Assembly (NCBI GenBank): GCA_021808405.1
Contig: JAKBBQ010000009.1
Span: 1-33,174, forward strand
Reading direction: 5' to 3'
Source of the DNA: Pseudomonadota bacterium
GTDB lineage: Bacteria; Pseudomonadota; Gammaproteobacteria; Burkholderiales; Burkholderiaceae_C
DNA length: 33,174 nucleotides
In this document: positions 1-7,852 of the stretch, piece by piece
How positions within the stretch are numbered: the first letter of the stretch is position 1
Layout of the letters: every line of letters starts with the position of its first letter
Position numbers and translations under genes: made by a program
Notes under the pieces: model-generated
Told to the model about the DNA's origin: nothing
The model's database searches: none
What the model saw: the letters and a program-made list of their open reading frames with translations, nothing else

Positions 1-130
1 CGCGCCCCCCGGGGGGGCTGGCCGGGCCGCTTCGGAGCGGCCGTGCGCGGCCCGGCGGGGTGGTTGAGCCCCCCGGCGCTGCGCGCCGCGCCCCCCGGGG
101 GGCTGGCCGGGCCGCTTCGGAGCGGCCGTG
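1..130. repeat. GC-rich tandem repeat at window edge, two copies
   Basis: Two near-identical copies of a roughly 44-base unit lie at 1-45 and 87-130, a period of about 85 bases. They differ in one run (seven G at 11-17 against six G at 97-102). Each copy carries a perfect 7-bp hairpin with a TCGG loop: GGCCGCT at 25-31 pairing with 36-42, and at 110-116 pairing with 121-127. The array sits directly behind the stop codon of the helicase gene and is cut by the window start, so the copy number is unknown. It could act as a transcription terminator for the minus-strand helicase or be a dispersed intergenic repeat. I see no further copy in the window. Confidence 0.75.
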
Positions 131-133
131 GCT

Positions 134-2263
134 TCAGTCCCAGCGCGCTGCGACGCGCGCGGCGACATCGACGGTTCGGGTCTGAACAGGCGGGCAGGGC
201 GCGGCGGGTTCGGGTTGCGCAGGGGCCGTCAGCTGCTGCATGTGCGCGCGCACCGCCGGGTCGAGGAAGCGGCTGGGCAGCGCATGCACGTGGGCCTCGC
301 CGCGGGCCGCCTGCTGGGTCAGGTAGAAGCGCTGCGGAACGATGAGTTGCAGGTGGTCGCGGGCACGGGTCATCGCCACGTACAGCAGGCGTCTTTCCTC
401 CTCCACCTGCGCGGTGTCGTCGCAGGCGAGGTCGGAGGGGATGCAGCCGTCGACCACGCTGAGCAGGTACACCGCCTTCCATTCCTGGCCCTTGGCCGAG
501 TGCATGGTCGACAGGATGAGGTAGTCCTCGTCGCGATGCGCTGCGTCGGCCTGCGCGCCGCCGAGTTCGGGGGGGTCGAGGGTGAGTTCGCCGAGGAAGC
601 GTTCGGCGCTGCCGTAGCCGGCGGCGATGCGCCCGAGTTGCCGCAGGTCGGCGGCGCGCGCTGCCGGCTGCTCGTGCAGCCGCTCGAGCTGGGTCTCGTA
701 CCAGGCGCAGGCGAGTTCCATCGGCCGCGGCCAGCGCGGCTGGGCATGCAGCACAAGCCACAGCTCGAGCAGCTCGCGCCAGGCCTCGCGCGCCGCCGGG
801 GCCACGCGGAAGTCGCGCAGCGCCTGCAGCGGGTCGCTTGCCGCCTGCATGGCCAGGCACAGCCGGCGCGCCTGCGTCGGCCCGATCCCCGCGACCAGCT
901 GGGCGACGCGGAAGGCCGCCAGGCGATGCCGCGGATTGGCGGTCCAGCGCAACAGGCTGAGCACATCCTTCACGTGGGCGGTGTCGGTGAAGCGCAGCCC
1001 GCCGAACTTGATGAAAGGGATGCCGCGGCGCGTCAACTCGATTTCCAGCATCGCGCTGTGCTGCGCGGCGCGGAACAACACGGCCTGCTGGCGCAGCCGC
1101 AGCCCCCGTTCGCGCTGCTCCAGCACCTGCTGGGCGACCCAGGCCGCCTGCGCGGCCTCGTCGACCACGTCGACCAGGCAGGGCGGCGCGCCGGCGCGCC
1201 GGCTCCACAGGGTCTTGGCGTGGCGCCGCGCCGATTGGGCGATCAGCGCATTGGCGGCGTCGAGGATCGGCTGGGTGCTGCGGTAGTTGCGGGTCAGCGC
1301 CAGCACGGTGGCCGGCACAGGGTATTGGCGCGGGAAGTCGAGGATGTTGCCGACCTCGGCTGCGCGAAACGAATAGATCGCCTGGGCATCGTCGCCCACC
1401 GCGGTCACGCTGCAGCCGCCGGGGTCGAGTGCCCGCACGATCGCCGCCTGCAGCTTGTTGGTGTCCTGGTATTCGTCGATCAGCAGGTGGTCGAAGCGCG
1501 ATGCGACGTGCTGCGCCAGAGCGGGATGCTCGAGCATCTGCGACCACCACAGCAGCAGGTCGTCGAGGTCGAGCAGGTGCTGGCGCAGCTTTTCCGCGGT
1601 GTAGGACTGGAACAGCAGGCGCAATTCGGCCTCGTGCAGCGAGCACCAGGGGAAATGCGTGTGTAGCACCTCGGCCAGCGCCTGCCCGCTGTTGACACAG
1701 CGCGAATGGATGGCCAGGCAGGTGGCCTTGAGGGGAAAGCGCTGGCTGCGGTCGCCCAGCCCCAGCGCCTGGCGCTGCAACCCGAGCAGGTCCTCGGAGT
1801 CGCCGCGGTCGAGCACGCTGAAGTCGGCGGCCAGCCCGATCTGCGCGGCGTGCTCGCGCAGCAGCCGCGCTCCCACCGAGTGGAAGGTGCCGGCCCACGG
1901 CAGCGCCGGCGGCTTGTGCGCTGCCGGCAGGCGCAGCGCCTGGTGCAGCGCGGCGCCGACGCGGCGCTGCAGGTCCTGCGCGGCGCGCCGGGAAAAGCTC
2001 AGCAGCAGGATGCGCTGCGGATCGGCACCGTCGAGCACCAGGCGCGCCACCCGCGCCGCCAGTGTGGTGGTCTTGCCCGAGCCGGCGCCGGCCAGCAGCA
2101 GCAACGCGCCGGCGGGCCGGCCGGCGCAGCCGTGCGCCACCGCGGCGCGCTGTTCCTCGTTGAGTTCGAAGAGTTCGGCGCAACACGCCACCGAGTCGAT
2201 CGCCACGGCCATGCCGGTCAGGAGTGATGGGAAGGAGAGTGGCCCGAAGGGCTGTGCAAGCAT
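134..2263 (-). CDS. UvrD/Rep-family ATP-dependent DNA helicase
   Basis: Superfamily 1A 3'-5' DNA helicase, 709 residues, about the usual size of UvrD/PcrA. An N-terminal Q-motif region (LNEEQRAAV) is followed by Walker A AGAGSGKT (about 58-65), the Walker B/DEAD-like LLIDEYQDTN, motif III with GDDAQAIYSFR, motif IV with LTRNYRST, motif V STMHSAKGQEWKAVYL, and motif VI EERRLLYVAMTRARDHL. All helicase motifs are intact, so it should unwind DNA in repair or replication-fork rescue. Start: ATG at 2263 has AGAAGG about ten bases upstream; an alternative ATG at 2212 has no good ribosome site. The C-terminus is short after motif VI. It is transcribed divergently from the RIC gene. Whether it is the housekeeping UvrD, Rep or a paralogue cannot be settled here. 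Confidence 0.93.
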   Translation of the reverse strand: MLAQPFGPLSFPSLLTGMAVAIDSVACCAELFELNEEQRAAVAHGCAGRPAGALLLLAGAGSGKTTTLAARVARLVLDGADPQRILLLSFSRRAAQDLQRRVGAALHQALRLPAAHKPPALPWAGTFHSVGARLLREHAAQIGLAADFSVLDRGDSEDLLGLQRQALGLGDRSQRFPLKATCLAIHSRCVNSGQALAEVLHTHFPWCSLHEAELRLLFQSYTAEKLRQHLLDLDDLLLWWSQMLEHPALAQHVASRFDHLLIDEYQDTNKLQAAIVRALDPGGCSVTAVGDDAQAIYSFRAAEVGNILDFPRQYPVPATVLALTRNYRSTQPILDAANALIAQSARRHAKTLWSRRAGAPPCLVDVVDEAAQAAWVAQQVLEQRERGLRLRQQAVLFRAAQHSAMLEIELTRRGIPFIKFGGLRFTDTAHVKDVLSLLRWTANPRHRLAAFRVAQLVAGIGPTQARRLCLAMQAASDPLQALRDFRVAPAAREAWRELLELWLVLHAQPRWPRPMELACAWYETQLERLHEQPAARAADLRQLGRIAAGYGSAERFLGELTLDPPELGGAQADAAHRDEDYLILSTMHSAKGQEWKAVYLLSVVDGCIPSDLACDDTAQVEEERRLLYVAMTRARDHLQLIVPQRFYLTQQAARGEAHVHALPSRFLDPAVRAHMQQLTAPAQPEPAAPCPPVQTRTVDVAARVAARWD

Positions 2264-2285
2264 ACAGCAATGACCTTCTGGGGTA

Positions 2286-2321
2286 TTGGGTTTCGGAATT
2301 TAATGTGGTATCGTAAATACC
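2286..2321 (+). promoter_or_regulatory. Probable promoter of the RIC gene with NsrR-like operator
   Basis: TTGGGT (2286-2291), a 17-base spacer and TATCGT (2309-2314) form a plausible sigma-70 promoter. The -10 box lies inside an inverted repeat, GGTAT-N5-ATACC (2307-2321). The right half with its flank, AAATACCTGTT, matches 8 of 11 positions of the known NsrR half-site AAATGCATCTT; the left half is poorer (5 of 11). Since an NsrR gene lies just downstream and RIC genes are classic NsrR targets, repression relieved by nitric oxide is likely. Confidence 0.55.
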
Positions 2322-2349
2322 TGTTAAAGCCTTTGCGAGCCATCCCATC

Positions 2350-3075
2350 ATGAGCCACGTCGTCGATACCCCCGAGTGCAGCTGTGCGGCCCTGCCCGAC
2401 CTGGGCGAAATGCCCCTGGGCGAACTGGCGCGAAGCCATCCGCAGGCCCTGGGACTGCTGCGCAGCCTGCAGCTGGACTATTGCTGCGGCGGTGCGCGCA
2501 GCCTGCGCGAGGCGACCGCCGAGCGCGGGCTGGACCTGCAGCAGGTGCAGCGCGACATCGCCGCCCTGCAGCCGCAGGCCAGCGAGCTGCCGCAGCAGCC
2601 GGCGCAGCTGGTCGCCCATATCCTGCAGCGCTTCCACGCCACCCACCGCGCCGAACTGCCGGAGCTGGTGCGGCTGGCGCACAAGGTCGAGAGGGTGCAT
2701 GCCGGGCACGCGCAAGTACCCAGGGGCCTGGAAGAGCTGCTGCAGCGCTGCCTGGAGGAACTGTCCGAGCACATGGACAAGGAAGAACAGATCCTGTTCC
2801 CGATGATGCAGCGTGTCGCGCCGGGCACGAACCTGCAGCCGCCCGTGGCTCGCATGCGCGCCGAGCACAACGACCACGCGCAACTGCTGGTCGCGCTGCG
2901 CCGTGCCACCGACGATTTCCAGCCGCCCGCCGAAGCCTGCAATTCGTGGCGCGCGCTGTACGCCGGGGTGGCCAAGTTCTGCGACGACCTGGTGCAGCAC
3001 ATCCACCTGGAGAACAACCTGCTGTTCCCCGCGTTCGAGCCGGCGCGCGGCGCCTCCGGTACTTCAACAGCCTGA
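2350..3075 (+). CDS. Iron-sulfur cluster repair di-iron protein (RIC/YtfE/ScdA)
   Basis: RIC family protein, 241 residues. These cytoplasmic di-iron hemerythrin-like proteins restore iron-sulfur clusters damaged by nitric oxide or oxidants. The N-terminal DUF542/ScdA domain carries the diagnostic DYCCGG motif (residues 43-48). The hemerythrin domain supplies ligands in the expected pattern: HATH near 96-99, HMDKE (His141, Glu145), AEH (His173) and HIHLE (His217, Glu221). Length and domain order are normal. It ends tail to tail with nsrR, with which it overlaps by 12 bases. The ATG at 2350 has no clear Shine-Dalgarno sequence, but no better start exists. The NsrR-like site upstream suggests induction by NO. 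Confidence 0.95.
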   Translation: MSHVVDTPECSCAALPDLGEMPLGELARSHPQALGLLRSLQLDYCCGGARSLREATAERGLDLQQVQRDIAALQPQASELPQQPAQLVAHILQRFHATHRAELPELVRLAHKVERVHAGHAQVPRGLEELLQRCLEELSEHMDKEEQILFPMMQRVAPGTNLQPPVARMRAEHNDHAQLLVALRRATDDFQPPAEACNSWRALYAGVAKFCDDLVQHIHLENNLLFPAFEPARGASGTSTA

Positions 3076-3522
3076 CTGGGCCGGGGCCGCCTGGTCGTCG
3101 GCGCGGGCGTAGGCGCGCAGTCCCGGGTGCATGCATTCGGCCAGGGTGCTGCGGTCGAGCTCGGCGTAGAAGGCCCGCTCGGCCGCCGCCAGGCGTCCGC
3201 GCAGCCGGCATACCGGATTCAGATTGCAATGACCGCCGTCGTCCCGGAAGCACTCGACCAGCGCCTGCGGCTGTTCCATCCAGGCCATGACCTGGCCCAG
3301 CCGCACCGAGCCCGGATCCACGGCCAGCGACACGCCGCCGCCGGCCCCGCGGGCGGTGCGCACATAGCCGCCGGCCGCCAGGCGCTGGATGACCTTGATC
3401 AGATGGTCTCGCGACACCTGCAGGTGCTGCGCCAGTTCGGCGCTCGACCACGCGCGCTCGCCGCTGGCCGCCAGCAGCAGCAGGGTGCGCAATCCGAAAT
3501 CGGCGAAGGCAGTGAGTTTCAT
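3064..3522 (-). CDS. NsrR, Rrf2-family NO-sensing repressor
   Basis: Rrf2-family transcription regulator, 152 residues, normal for NsrR. The N-terminal winged helix begins MKLTAFADFGLRTLLLLA, followed by a recognition helix around VSRDHLIKVIQRLAAGGYV and the wing TARGAGGGVSL. Three conserved cysteines that ligate an iron-sulfur cluster in NsrR are at 91, 99 and 105, within ECFRDDGGHCNLNPVC. The spacing is C-x7-C-x5-C; the first gap is a little longer than in E. coli NsrR but the CxLxPxC part is typical. NsrR senses nitric oxide through its cluster and represses NO-defence genes. I chose the ATG at 3522 because the family start MKLTxFxDF begins there; the frame stays open further upstream without family similarity. 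It lies convergent with its likely target. Confidence 0.92.
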   Translation of the reverse strand: MKLTAFADFGLRTLLLLAASGERAWSSAELAQHLQVSRDHLIKVIQRLAAGGYVRTARGAGGGVSLAVDPGSVRLGQVMAWMEQPQALVECFRDDGGHCNLNPVCRLRGRLAAAERAFYAELDRSTLAECMHPGLRAYARADDQAAPAQSGC

Positions 3523-3694
3523 CGGGTGGGGCGTCCGCCGCGCGGGCCGGTGCCGCGCGTCCCGGGACTGCCGCCGATTGTAGGGGCTGCGGTATCGCGC
3601 CCCCGCCTGCCTGCGCGCCTGCGTGCCCGCCGGCGGCGGGCTATGCTCGATCCGTCGCCTGCCGCGCTGCGGCGGGCCTGAACATCGCTCGACC

Positions 3695-4294
3695 ATGGAC
3701 TTCGACTCTCCCGACGCGCTGCTGGGTGGCATGCGCCGGCGCAGCCAGACCGGCCCGCGCCACCTGCTGGAGCCCGGCCCCGATGCGCGGCAGCAGCAAC
3801 AGTTGTTCGAGGCCGCCGCGACCGCCCCCGACCATGGGCAGATCCTGCCCTGGCGATGGGTGGTCGTTCCGGCGTCGGCGCGGCGACGCCTGGCCGATGC
3901 CTTCGAGGCGGCGCTGCTCGAGCGCGATCCGGCCGCCGGCCAGGCCGAGCGCGAGCGCGCTCGCGAAAAGGCCTCGCGCGCACCGTTCCTGGCGCTGGCG
4001 ATCGTGCGCGAAGGCGGTGACGGCCAGCAGCACATCACCTCGCACGAACGCCTGGCCAGCCTCGGTTGCGCCTTGCAGAACCTGCTGTTGATGGCGACTT
4101 CCCAGGGCTTCGCCGTCGGGCTGGCCAGCGGCCTGGCGCTGCGCAGCCGCGCGCTGGCCGACTGCTTCGCGCTGGCTCCCGGCGAGCGCGCGGTGTGCTT
4201 CGTCGCGGTCGGCAGCGCCGCGCGTCGGCGCGCGCCGCGCGAGCGCCCGCATCCTTCGCGCTTTGTCAGCGAATTGCAGCCGACCGCCGATTGA
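3695..4294 (+). CDS. YdjA-like FMN nitroreductase family protein
   Basis: Nitroreductase-superfamily flavoprotein, 199 residues, close to the YdjA subgroup (about 180 residues). The N-terminal RRRSQTGPRHL region matches the FMN-phosphate-binding RRS segment, followed by the subgroup signature TAPDHGQILPWRW (about 46-58). A later GCALQNLLLMATSQGFAVGLASG segment corresponds to the helix packing against the flavin. Such enzymes reduce nitro compounds or quinones with NAD(P)H; the physiological substrate of YdjA is not known. Start: ATG at 3695; the in-frame ATG at 3623 adds an unrelated basic stretch. It is divergent from nsrR (172 bases between starts), so a nitrosative-stress link is possible but not shown. 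Confidence 0.9.
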   Translation: MDFDSPDALLGGMRRRSQTGPRHLLEPGPDARQQQQLFEAAATAPDHGQILPWRWVVVPASARRRLADAFEAALLERDPAAGQAERERAREKASRAPFLALAIVREGGDGQQHITSHERLASLGCALQNLLLMATSQGFAVGLASGLALRSRALADCFALAPGERAVCFVAVGSAARRRAPRERPHPSRFVSELQPTAD

Positions 4295-4306
4295 GATCTG
4301 CCCGGC

Positions 4307-4322
4307 CCGGCGCAAGCGCCGG
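4307..4322. terminator. GC hairpin between convergent genes
   Basis: CCGGCG-CAAG-CGCCGG is a perfect 6-bp stem between the nitroreductase stop and the stop of the diguanylate cyclase gene on the other strand. There is no T tract, so it is only a possible bidirectional terminator. Confidence 0.35.
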
Positions 4323-4338
4323 CCGGCCCGCCCGCCGG

Positions 4339-5874
4339 TCAGGCCGCATCGGCGGCGGGCTGCCAGCGCACGCGGTTGCGGCCTTCCTGCTTGGCGCGGT
4401 ACATCGCCGCGTCGGCGCGCGCCAGCGCGGCGTCGATGTCCTCCGACAGCGCATCGACCCGCGTGACGCCGACGCTCACGCTGGTGCGCAGCCGCAGCCC
4501 GTGGCAGCGCAGCGAATGGTCGCACACCGAGCGGCGCACCCGCTCGGCGACTTCCAGCGCCTGCTCGGTGTCGGTCGCGGGGAGCAGCGCGGCGAACTCC
4601 TCGCCGCCGATTCGCGCCAGCACGTCGCCGTCGCGCAGCATCGCCGCGATGCGTCCCGCCAGTTGCTGCAGCACCAGGTCGCCGGTGGCGTGCCCGTGGT
4701 TGTCGTTGATGGCCTTGAAATGGTCGACGTCCAGCACCAGCAGAGCCAGCGGGGTGCTGGCCGCGTCGCGTCGCAAGCGTTCGGCGCGGGCGAAAAAACC
4801 CCTGCGGTTGTACAGGGCGGTCAGCGAGTCGGTGTGCGCCAGCCGGCGCAGTTCGTGTTCGTGGCGCTTGCGATGGGTGATTTCCACCAGGCTGGCCAGG
4901 ACCGCGCGCCGGCCGTTGTAGCGCAGCCTGCGCGCCGACAGCATGACATCGAGCAACTGGCCGCTGCTGTCCTTGAGCCGCAGGTCCAGCGGGCCGACCG
5001 CGCCGGCCTGCGCCAGGGCCTGCGCCAGCCTGGGCCCGGTCTGGGCGTCGGCGTAGAAGTCTCCCGCCATCGCCAGCGCGGGGTCGGGCAGCAGCCGCAG
5101 CGGGTCGAGCAGGTCGCGCGCCGCCGGATTGACCTGCAGCAGCTGTCCATGCGGCTGCCCGACGAGCACCAGCGGCAGCGGGCTGACTTCGAACAGATGG
5201 CGCAGGTTCTGTTCGGCGGTGACGCGTTCGGCGATTTCGCGCTGCAGCCGCCGGTGGCTCAGCCAGGCGTCGCGCTGCGAACGGTTGGTATGCGCAGCCA
5301 GCTGCCAGCCGATGACATTCACGAAGCCCAGCAGCAGCGCGAACAGCAGCACCTGGCCCCATGAAGCCCCGAGTCCCAGGCGCATCTGCAACGCAGCCAG
5401 CAGCAGCCACACGGGCATGCACCAGAACTGCAGCGCCCGCAGCAGCGGAGCGAAGGCATACAGGACCACGCAGGCGAACACCGCGGCGATGGCCTGGTAG
5501 GGCGAGAGCTGGCCGTGCAGTTGCGCCACCACTCGCAGGCCGACCAGCGCCAGCGCCTGGAAGCCCAGCAGCCACGACGCCAGCCTGGCCGGAGCCGGGT
5601 GCGCGCGCGGGCGGCTGACCCAGGCCAGGCGCAGGCCGGCGGCCAGCACCAGCGAGCGCACCAGCAGCAGCGCCAGCCAGGGGGTCGAGCCGGCGCTGGC
5701 GACGTAGTCGGCGGCGCTGCCGGCGACAAAGCACAGCCCGCCCCAGAGCCCGACCGCGCGCGCGCGCGGGGCCAGCTCGGCCCATTGCGCGGCGACGAAG
5801 GTCGACTCGAGCTGGCGCGAGCGGAACAGGCCGTAGCGACCGATCGCGTCCGGGGCGGCTTCGGCGGGGTTCAT
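4339..5874 (-). CDS. Membrane-bound PAS-GGDEF diguanylate cyclase
   Basis: Makes cyclic di-GMP from two GTP. The 511-residue protein has about six N-terminal hydrophobic segments (roughly 42-60, 65-85, 98-118, 126-147, 150-166, 172-193), a PAS-like sensory domain (about 220-335), and a C-terminal GGDEF domain (about 345-505). The active site is GGEEF at 423-427, a functional variant. An RDGD sequence (414-417) five residues before it fits the RxxD inhibitory site, so product inhibition is expected. No EAL domain is present. The membrane part could sense an unknown signal; I do not recognise it as a named MASE domain. Its start at 5874 is 34 bases after the thioesterase stop, so the two may be cotranscribed. 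Confidence 0.93.
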   Translation of the reverse strand: MNPAEAAPDAIGRYGLFRSRQLESTFVAAQWAELAPRARAVGLWGGLCFVAGSAADYVASAGSTPWLALLLVRSLVLAAGLRLAWVSRPRAHPAPARLASWLLGFQALALVGLRVVAQLHGQLSPYQAIAAVFACVVLYAFAPLLRALQFWCMPVWLLLAALQMRLGLGASWGQVLLFALLLGFVNVIGWQLAAHTNRSQRDAWLSHRRLQREIAERVTAEQNLRHLFEVSPLPLVLVGQPHGQLLQVNPAARDLLDPLRLLPDPALAMAGDFYADAQTGPRLAQALAQAGAVGPLDLRLKDSSGQLLDVMLSARRLRYNGRRAVLASLVEITHRKRHEHELRRLAHTDSLTALYNRRGFFARAERLRRDAASTPLALLVLDVDHFKAINDNHGHATGDLVLQQLAGRIAAMLRDGDVLARIGGEEFAALLPATDTEQALEVAERVRRSVCDHSLRCHGLRLRTSVSVGVTRVDALSEDIDAALARADAAMYRAKQEGRNRVRWQPAADAA

Positions 5875-5908
5875 CGGGGGGGGCCGCCGACGGGCCTGGG
5901 CGAGCGCA

Positions 5909-6403
5909 TCAAGCCTGGCCGAAGGCCTCGGGCATCATCACCGCGACGACTTCGCCGCGCGCCGTCGCGACGCCGCCGGCGTATACCGTCGACTCGACGA
6001 GCACCTTGCGGCCCTTGATTTCACGCGCGCTGCCCCGCACGACCAGCGCGGCGCCCAGCGGCGTCGGCCGCAGGTAGTCGACATGCAGCGAGGCCGTGAC
6101 AAAGCGCGGCGGCGGCCTGCCCGGCGACGCGTGCGGGGCTGCCGCCCCCGCGGCGGCCATCGCGGCCGCCGCAGTCGCGGTGGAGTGACAGTCGATCAAC
6201 GAGGCGATCACCCCGCCGTAGACAAAGCCCGGCACCGCGATGTGGGACGCATCGGGGGTGAATTCCGAAACCGACCCACCCGCCTCGTCGACGAAGGTGC
6301 GGATGTGGTGCCCCTGCGCGTTCAGCCGTCCGCAGCCGTAGCAGTGGGCCAGGTTCTCGGGATACAGGTCCTGGATCGCAGGGGGGGCGGTGGAGTCGGG
6401 CAT
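5909..6403 (-). CDS. PaaI-type hotdog-fold acyl-CoA thioesterase
   Basis: Hotdog-fold protein of 164 residues of the PaaI/THEM4-like group, which hydrolyses acyl-CoA thioesters. An N-terminal CYGCG motif (21-25) is typical of one subgroup. The helix segment VYGGVIASLIDCHSTA (about 61-76) carries the conserved GG and catalytic-type Asp71; the His that often precedes the GG is Tyr62, a common variant. The strand region RFVTASLHVDYLRPTPLG follows, also typical. It lies between a 2-hydroxy-acid dehydrogenase and a diguanylate cyclase on the same strand, 99 bases after the former. The acyl group hydrolysed cannot be predicted. No clear Shine-Dalgarno precedes the ATG at 6403. Confidence 0.9.
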   Translation of the reverse strand: MPDSTAPPAIQDLYPENLAHCYGCGRLNAQGHHIRTFVDEAGGSVSEFTPDASHIAVPGFVYGGVIASLIDCHSTATAAAAMAAAGAAAPHASPGRPPPRFVTASLHVDYLRPTPLGAALVVRGSAREIKGRKVLVESTVYAGGVATARGEVVAVMMPEAFGQA

Positions 6404-6502
6404 GGTGGCGCGGGATCGGCTGGCAGCCTCCAGTGTATGCAGCCTGGCGCCCCGCCGACAATGTCGCGCTCGCGCGGTCGATCCGACAGGCCGCCGGCCC
6501 GA

Positions 6503-7636
6503 TCAGAGCAGCACCCGGCGGTCGACCTGGGTGACATCCCTCAGGCCGCAAAAAGCCATGGTCAGATCGAGTTCGTTGCGCAGGATCTGCAGGCAGCGCG
6601 CGACCCCGGCCTCCCCCAGCGCACCCAGGCCGTAGAGGAAGGCGCGACCGATCAGGGTGCCGCGCGCGCCCAGCGCCAGCGCCTTGAACACATCCTGGCC
6701 GCTGCGCACCCCGCCGTCCATCCACACCTCCATGCGCGAGCCGACGGCATCGACGATCGGCGGCAGCGCCGCGATCGAGCTCGGCGCGCCGTCGAGCTGG
6801 CGGCCGCCGTGGTTGGACACCACCAGCGCGTCGGCGCCGCAGTCCGCGGCCAGGCGCGCATCCTCGGCGTCCATCACCCCCTTGACGATGAGCTTGCCGT
6901 CCCAGCGGCGCTTGATCCACTCCACGTCCTTCCAGTTCAGCGTCGGGTCGAACTGCTGGCTGGTCCAGGCCGACAGCGAGCTCAGGTCGTCGACCCCGCT
7001 GGCGTGGCCGACGATGTTGCCGAAGCTGCGTCGCCGCGTCCCCGCCATGCCGAGCACCCAGCGCGGCTTGGTCGCCAGGTTCAACAGGTTGCCCAGCGTC
7101 GGCTTGGGCGGCGCCGACAGGCCGTTCTTCAGGTCCTTGTGGCGCTGGCCGAGGATCTGCAGGTCCAGTGTCAGCATCAGCGCCGAGCAGTTGGCGGCGC
7201 GCGCGCGCTCGATCAGGCGCTCGATGAACCCGCGATCGCGCATCACGTACAGCTGGAACCAGAACGGCGCGCGGGTGTGGGCGGCGATGTCCTCGATCGA
7301 GCAGATGCTCATGGTCGACAGGGTGAAGGGCACGCCGAAGGCCTCGGCGGCCCGTGCCGCCAGGATTTCGCCGTCGGCATGCTGCATTCCGGTCAACCCG
7401 GTGGGCGCCAGCGCCACCGGCATCGCCACGTCCGCCCCCAGCATCGTCGAACGCACGCTGCGCTGCTCGACGTTGACCGCCACGCGCTGGCGCAGGCGTA
7501 TGGAGCGGAAATCCTCCTCGTTGGCACGATAGGTGGTTTCGGTCCACGAGCCGGAATCCGCATAGTCGTAGAACATGCGGGGTACACGCTTGCGCGCCAG
7601 CAGGCGCAGGTCTTCGACACAGGTGATCACGCTCAT
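6503..7636 (-). CDS. FMN-dependent 2-hydroxy-acid dehydrogenase (lactate-type)
   Basis: TIM-barrel flavoprotein of the FMN-dependent alpha-hydroxy-acid dehydrogenase family (LldD, glycolate oxidase, mandelate dehydrogenase), 377 residues. The N-terminus has the typical FYDYADSG (22-29). ALAPTG (76-81) and FQLY (127-130) line the flavin site. LGQRHKDLKNG (162-172) is the usual loop, Lys252 lies in VKG, the catalytic His276 and substrate Arg279 are in SNHGGRQLDG, and DGGVRSGQDV binds the FMN phosphate. It oxidises a 2-hydroxy acid such as L-lactate, passing electrons to the quinone pool or oxygen. Start: ATG at 7636 with GGGAGG nine bases upstream; the upstream in-frame extension is arginine-rich and not family-like. 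Without a nearby lldP or lldR I leave the symbol blank. Confidence 0.93.
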   Translation of the reverse strand: MSVITCVEDLRLLARKRVPRMFYDYADSGSWTETTYRANEEDFRSIRLRQRVAVNVEQRSVRSTMLGADVAMPVALAPTGLTGMQHADGEILAARAAEAFGVPFTLSTMSICSIEDIAAHTRAPFWFQLYVMRDRGFIERLIERARAANCSALMLTLDLQILGQRHKDLKNGLSAPPKPTLGNLLNLATKPRWVLGMAGTRRRSFGNIVGHASGVDDLSSLSAWTSQQFDPTLNWKDVEWIKRRWDGKLIVKGVMDAEDARLAADCGADALVVSNHGGRQLDGAPSSIAALPPIVDAVGSRMEVWMDGGVRSGQDVFKALALGARGTLIGRAFLYGLGALGEAGVARCLQILRNELDLTMAFCGLRDVTQVDRRVLL

Positions 7637-7689
7637 CGCCGCCTCCCCATGGCGGGCGCGCCCGCCGCGATGCTTGTCCCGGAAAACAA

Positions 7690-7813
7690 CCGCAATGTAG
7701 CAAAGCGCATCCGCGCGACCGGCGCGTCGGCCGCGCCTCGTGGCGCACGCGGGGCGCCTGGACATTCAACGCGCGACTGACAGGGCCTTGCCGCTTGGCG
7801 GCCTACATTGCGG
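7690..7813. repeat. Eleven-base inverted repeat in divergent intergenic region
   Basis: CCGCAATGTAG at 7690-7700 and its exact reverse complement CTACATTGCGG at 7803-7813 face each other 102 bases apart between the dehydrogenase start and the small membrane-protein gene. Each arm contains TACATT in the outward direction of the nearer gene, so they might be mirrored -10 elements or a paired regulator site. No good -35 boxes are visible. Confidence 0.4.
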
Positions 7814-7852
7814 GCGTAACCGCAAACCCGCGTCTTCGCGCCGACCGACAGC

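Noticed and set aside
128-1666. Long plus-strand frame opposite the helicase
   Set aside because: The minus strand encodes every helicase motif in order; the plus frame has none.
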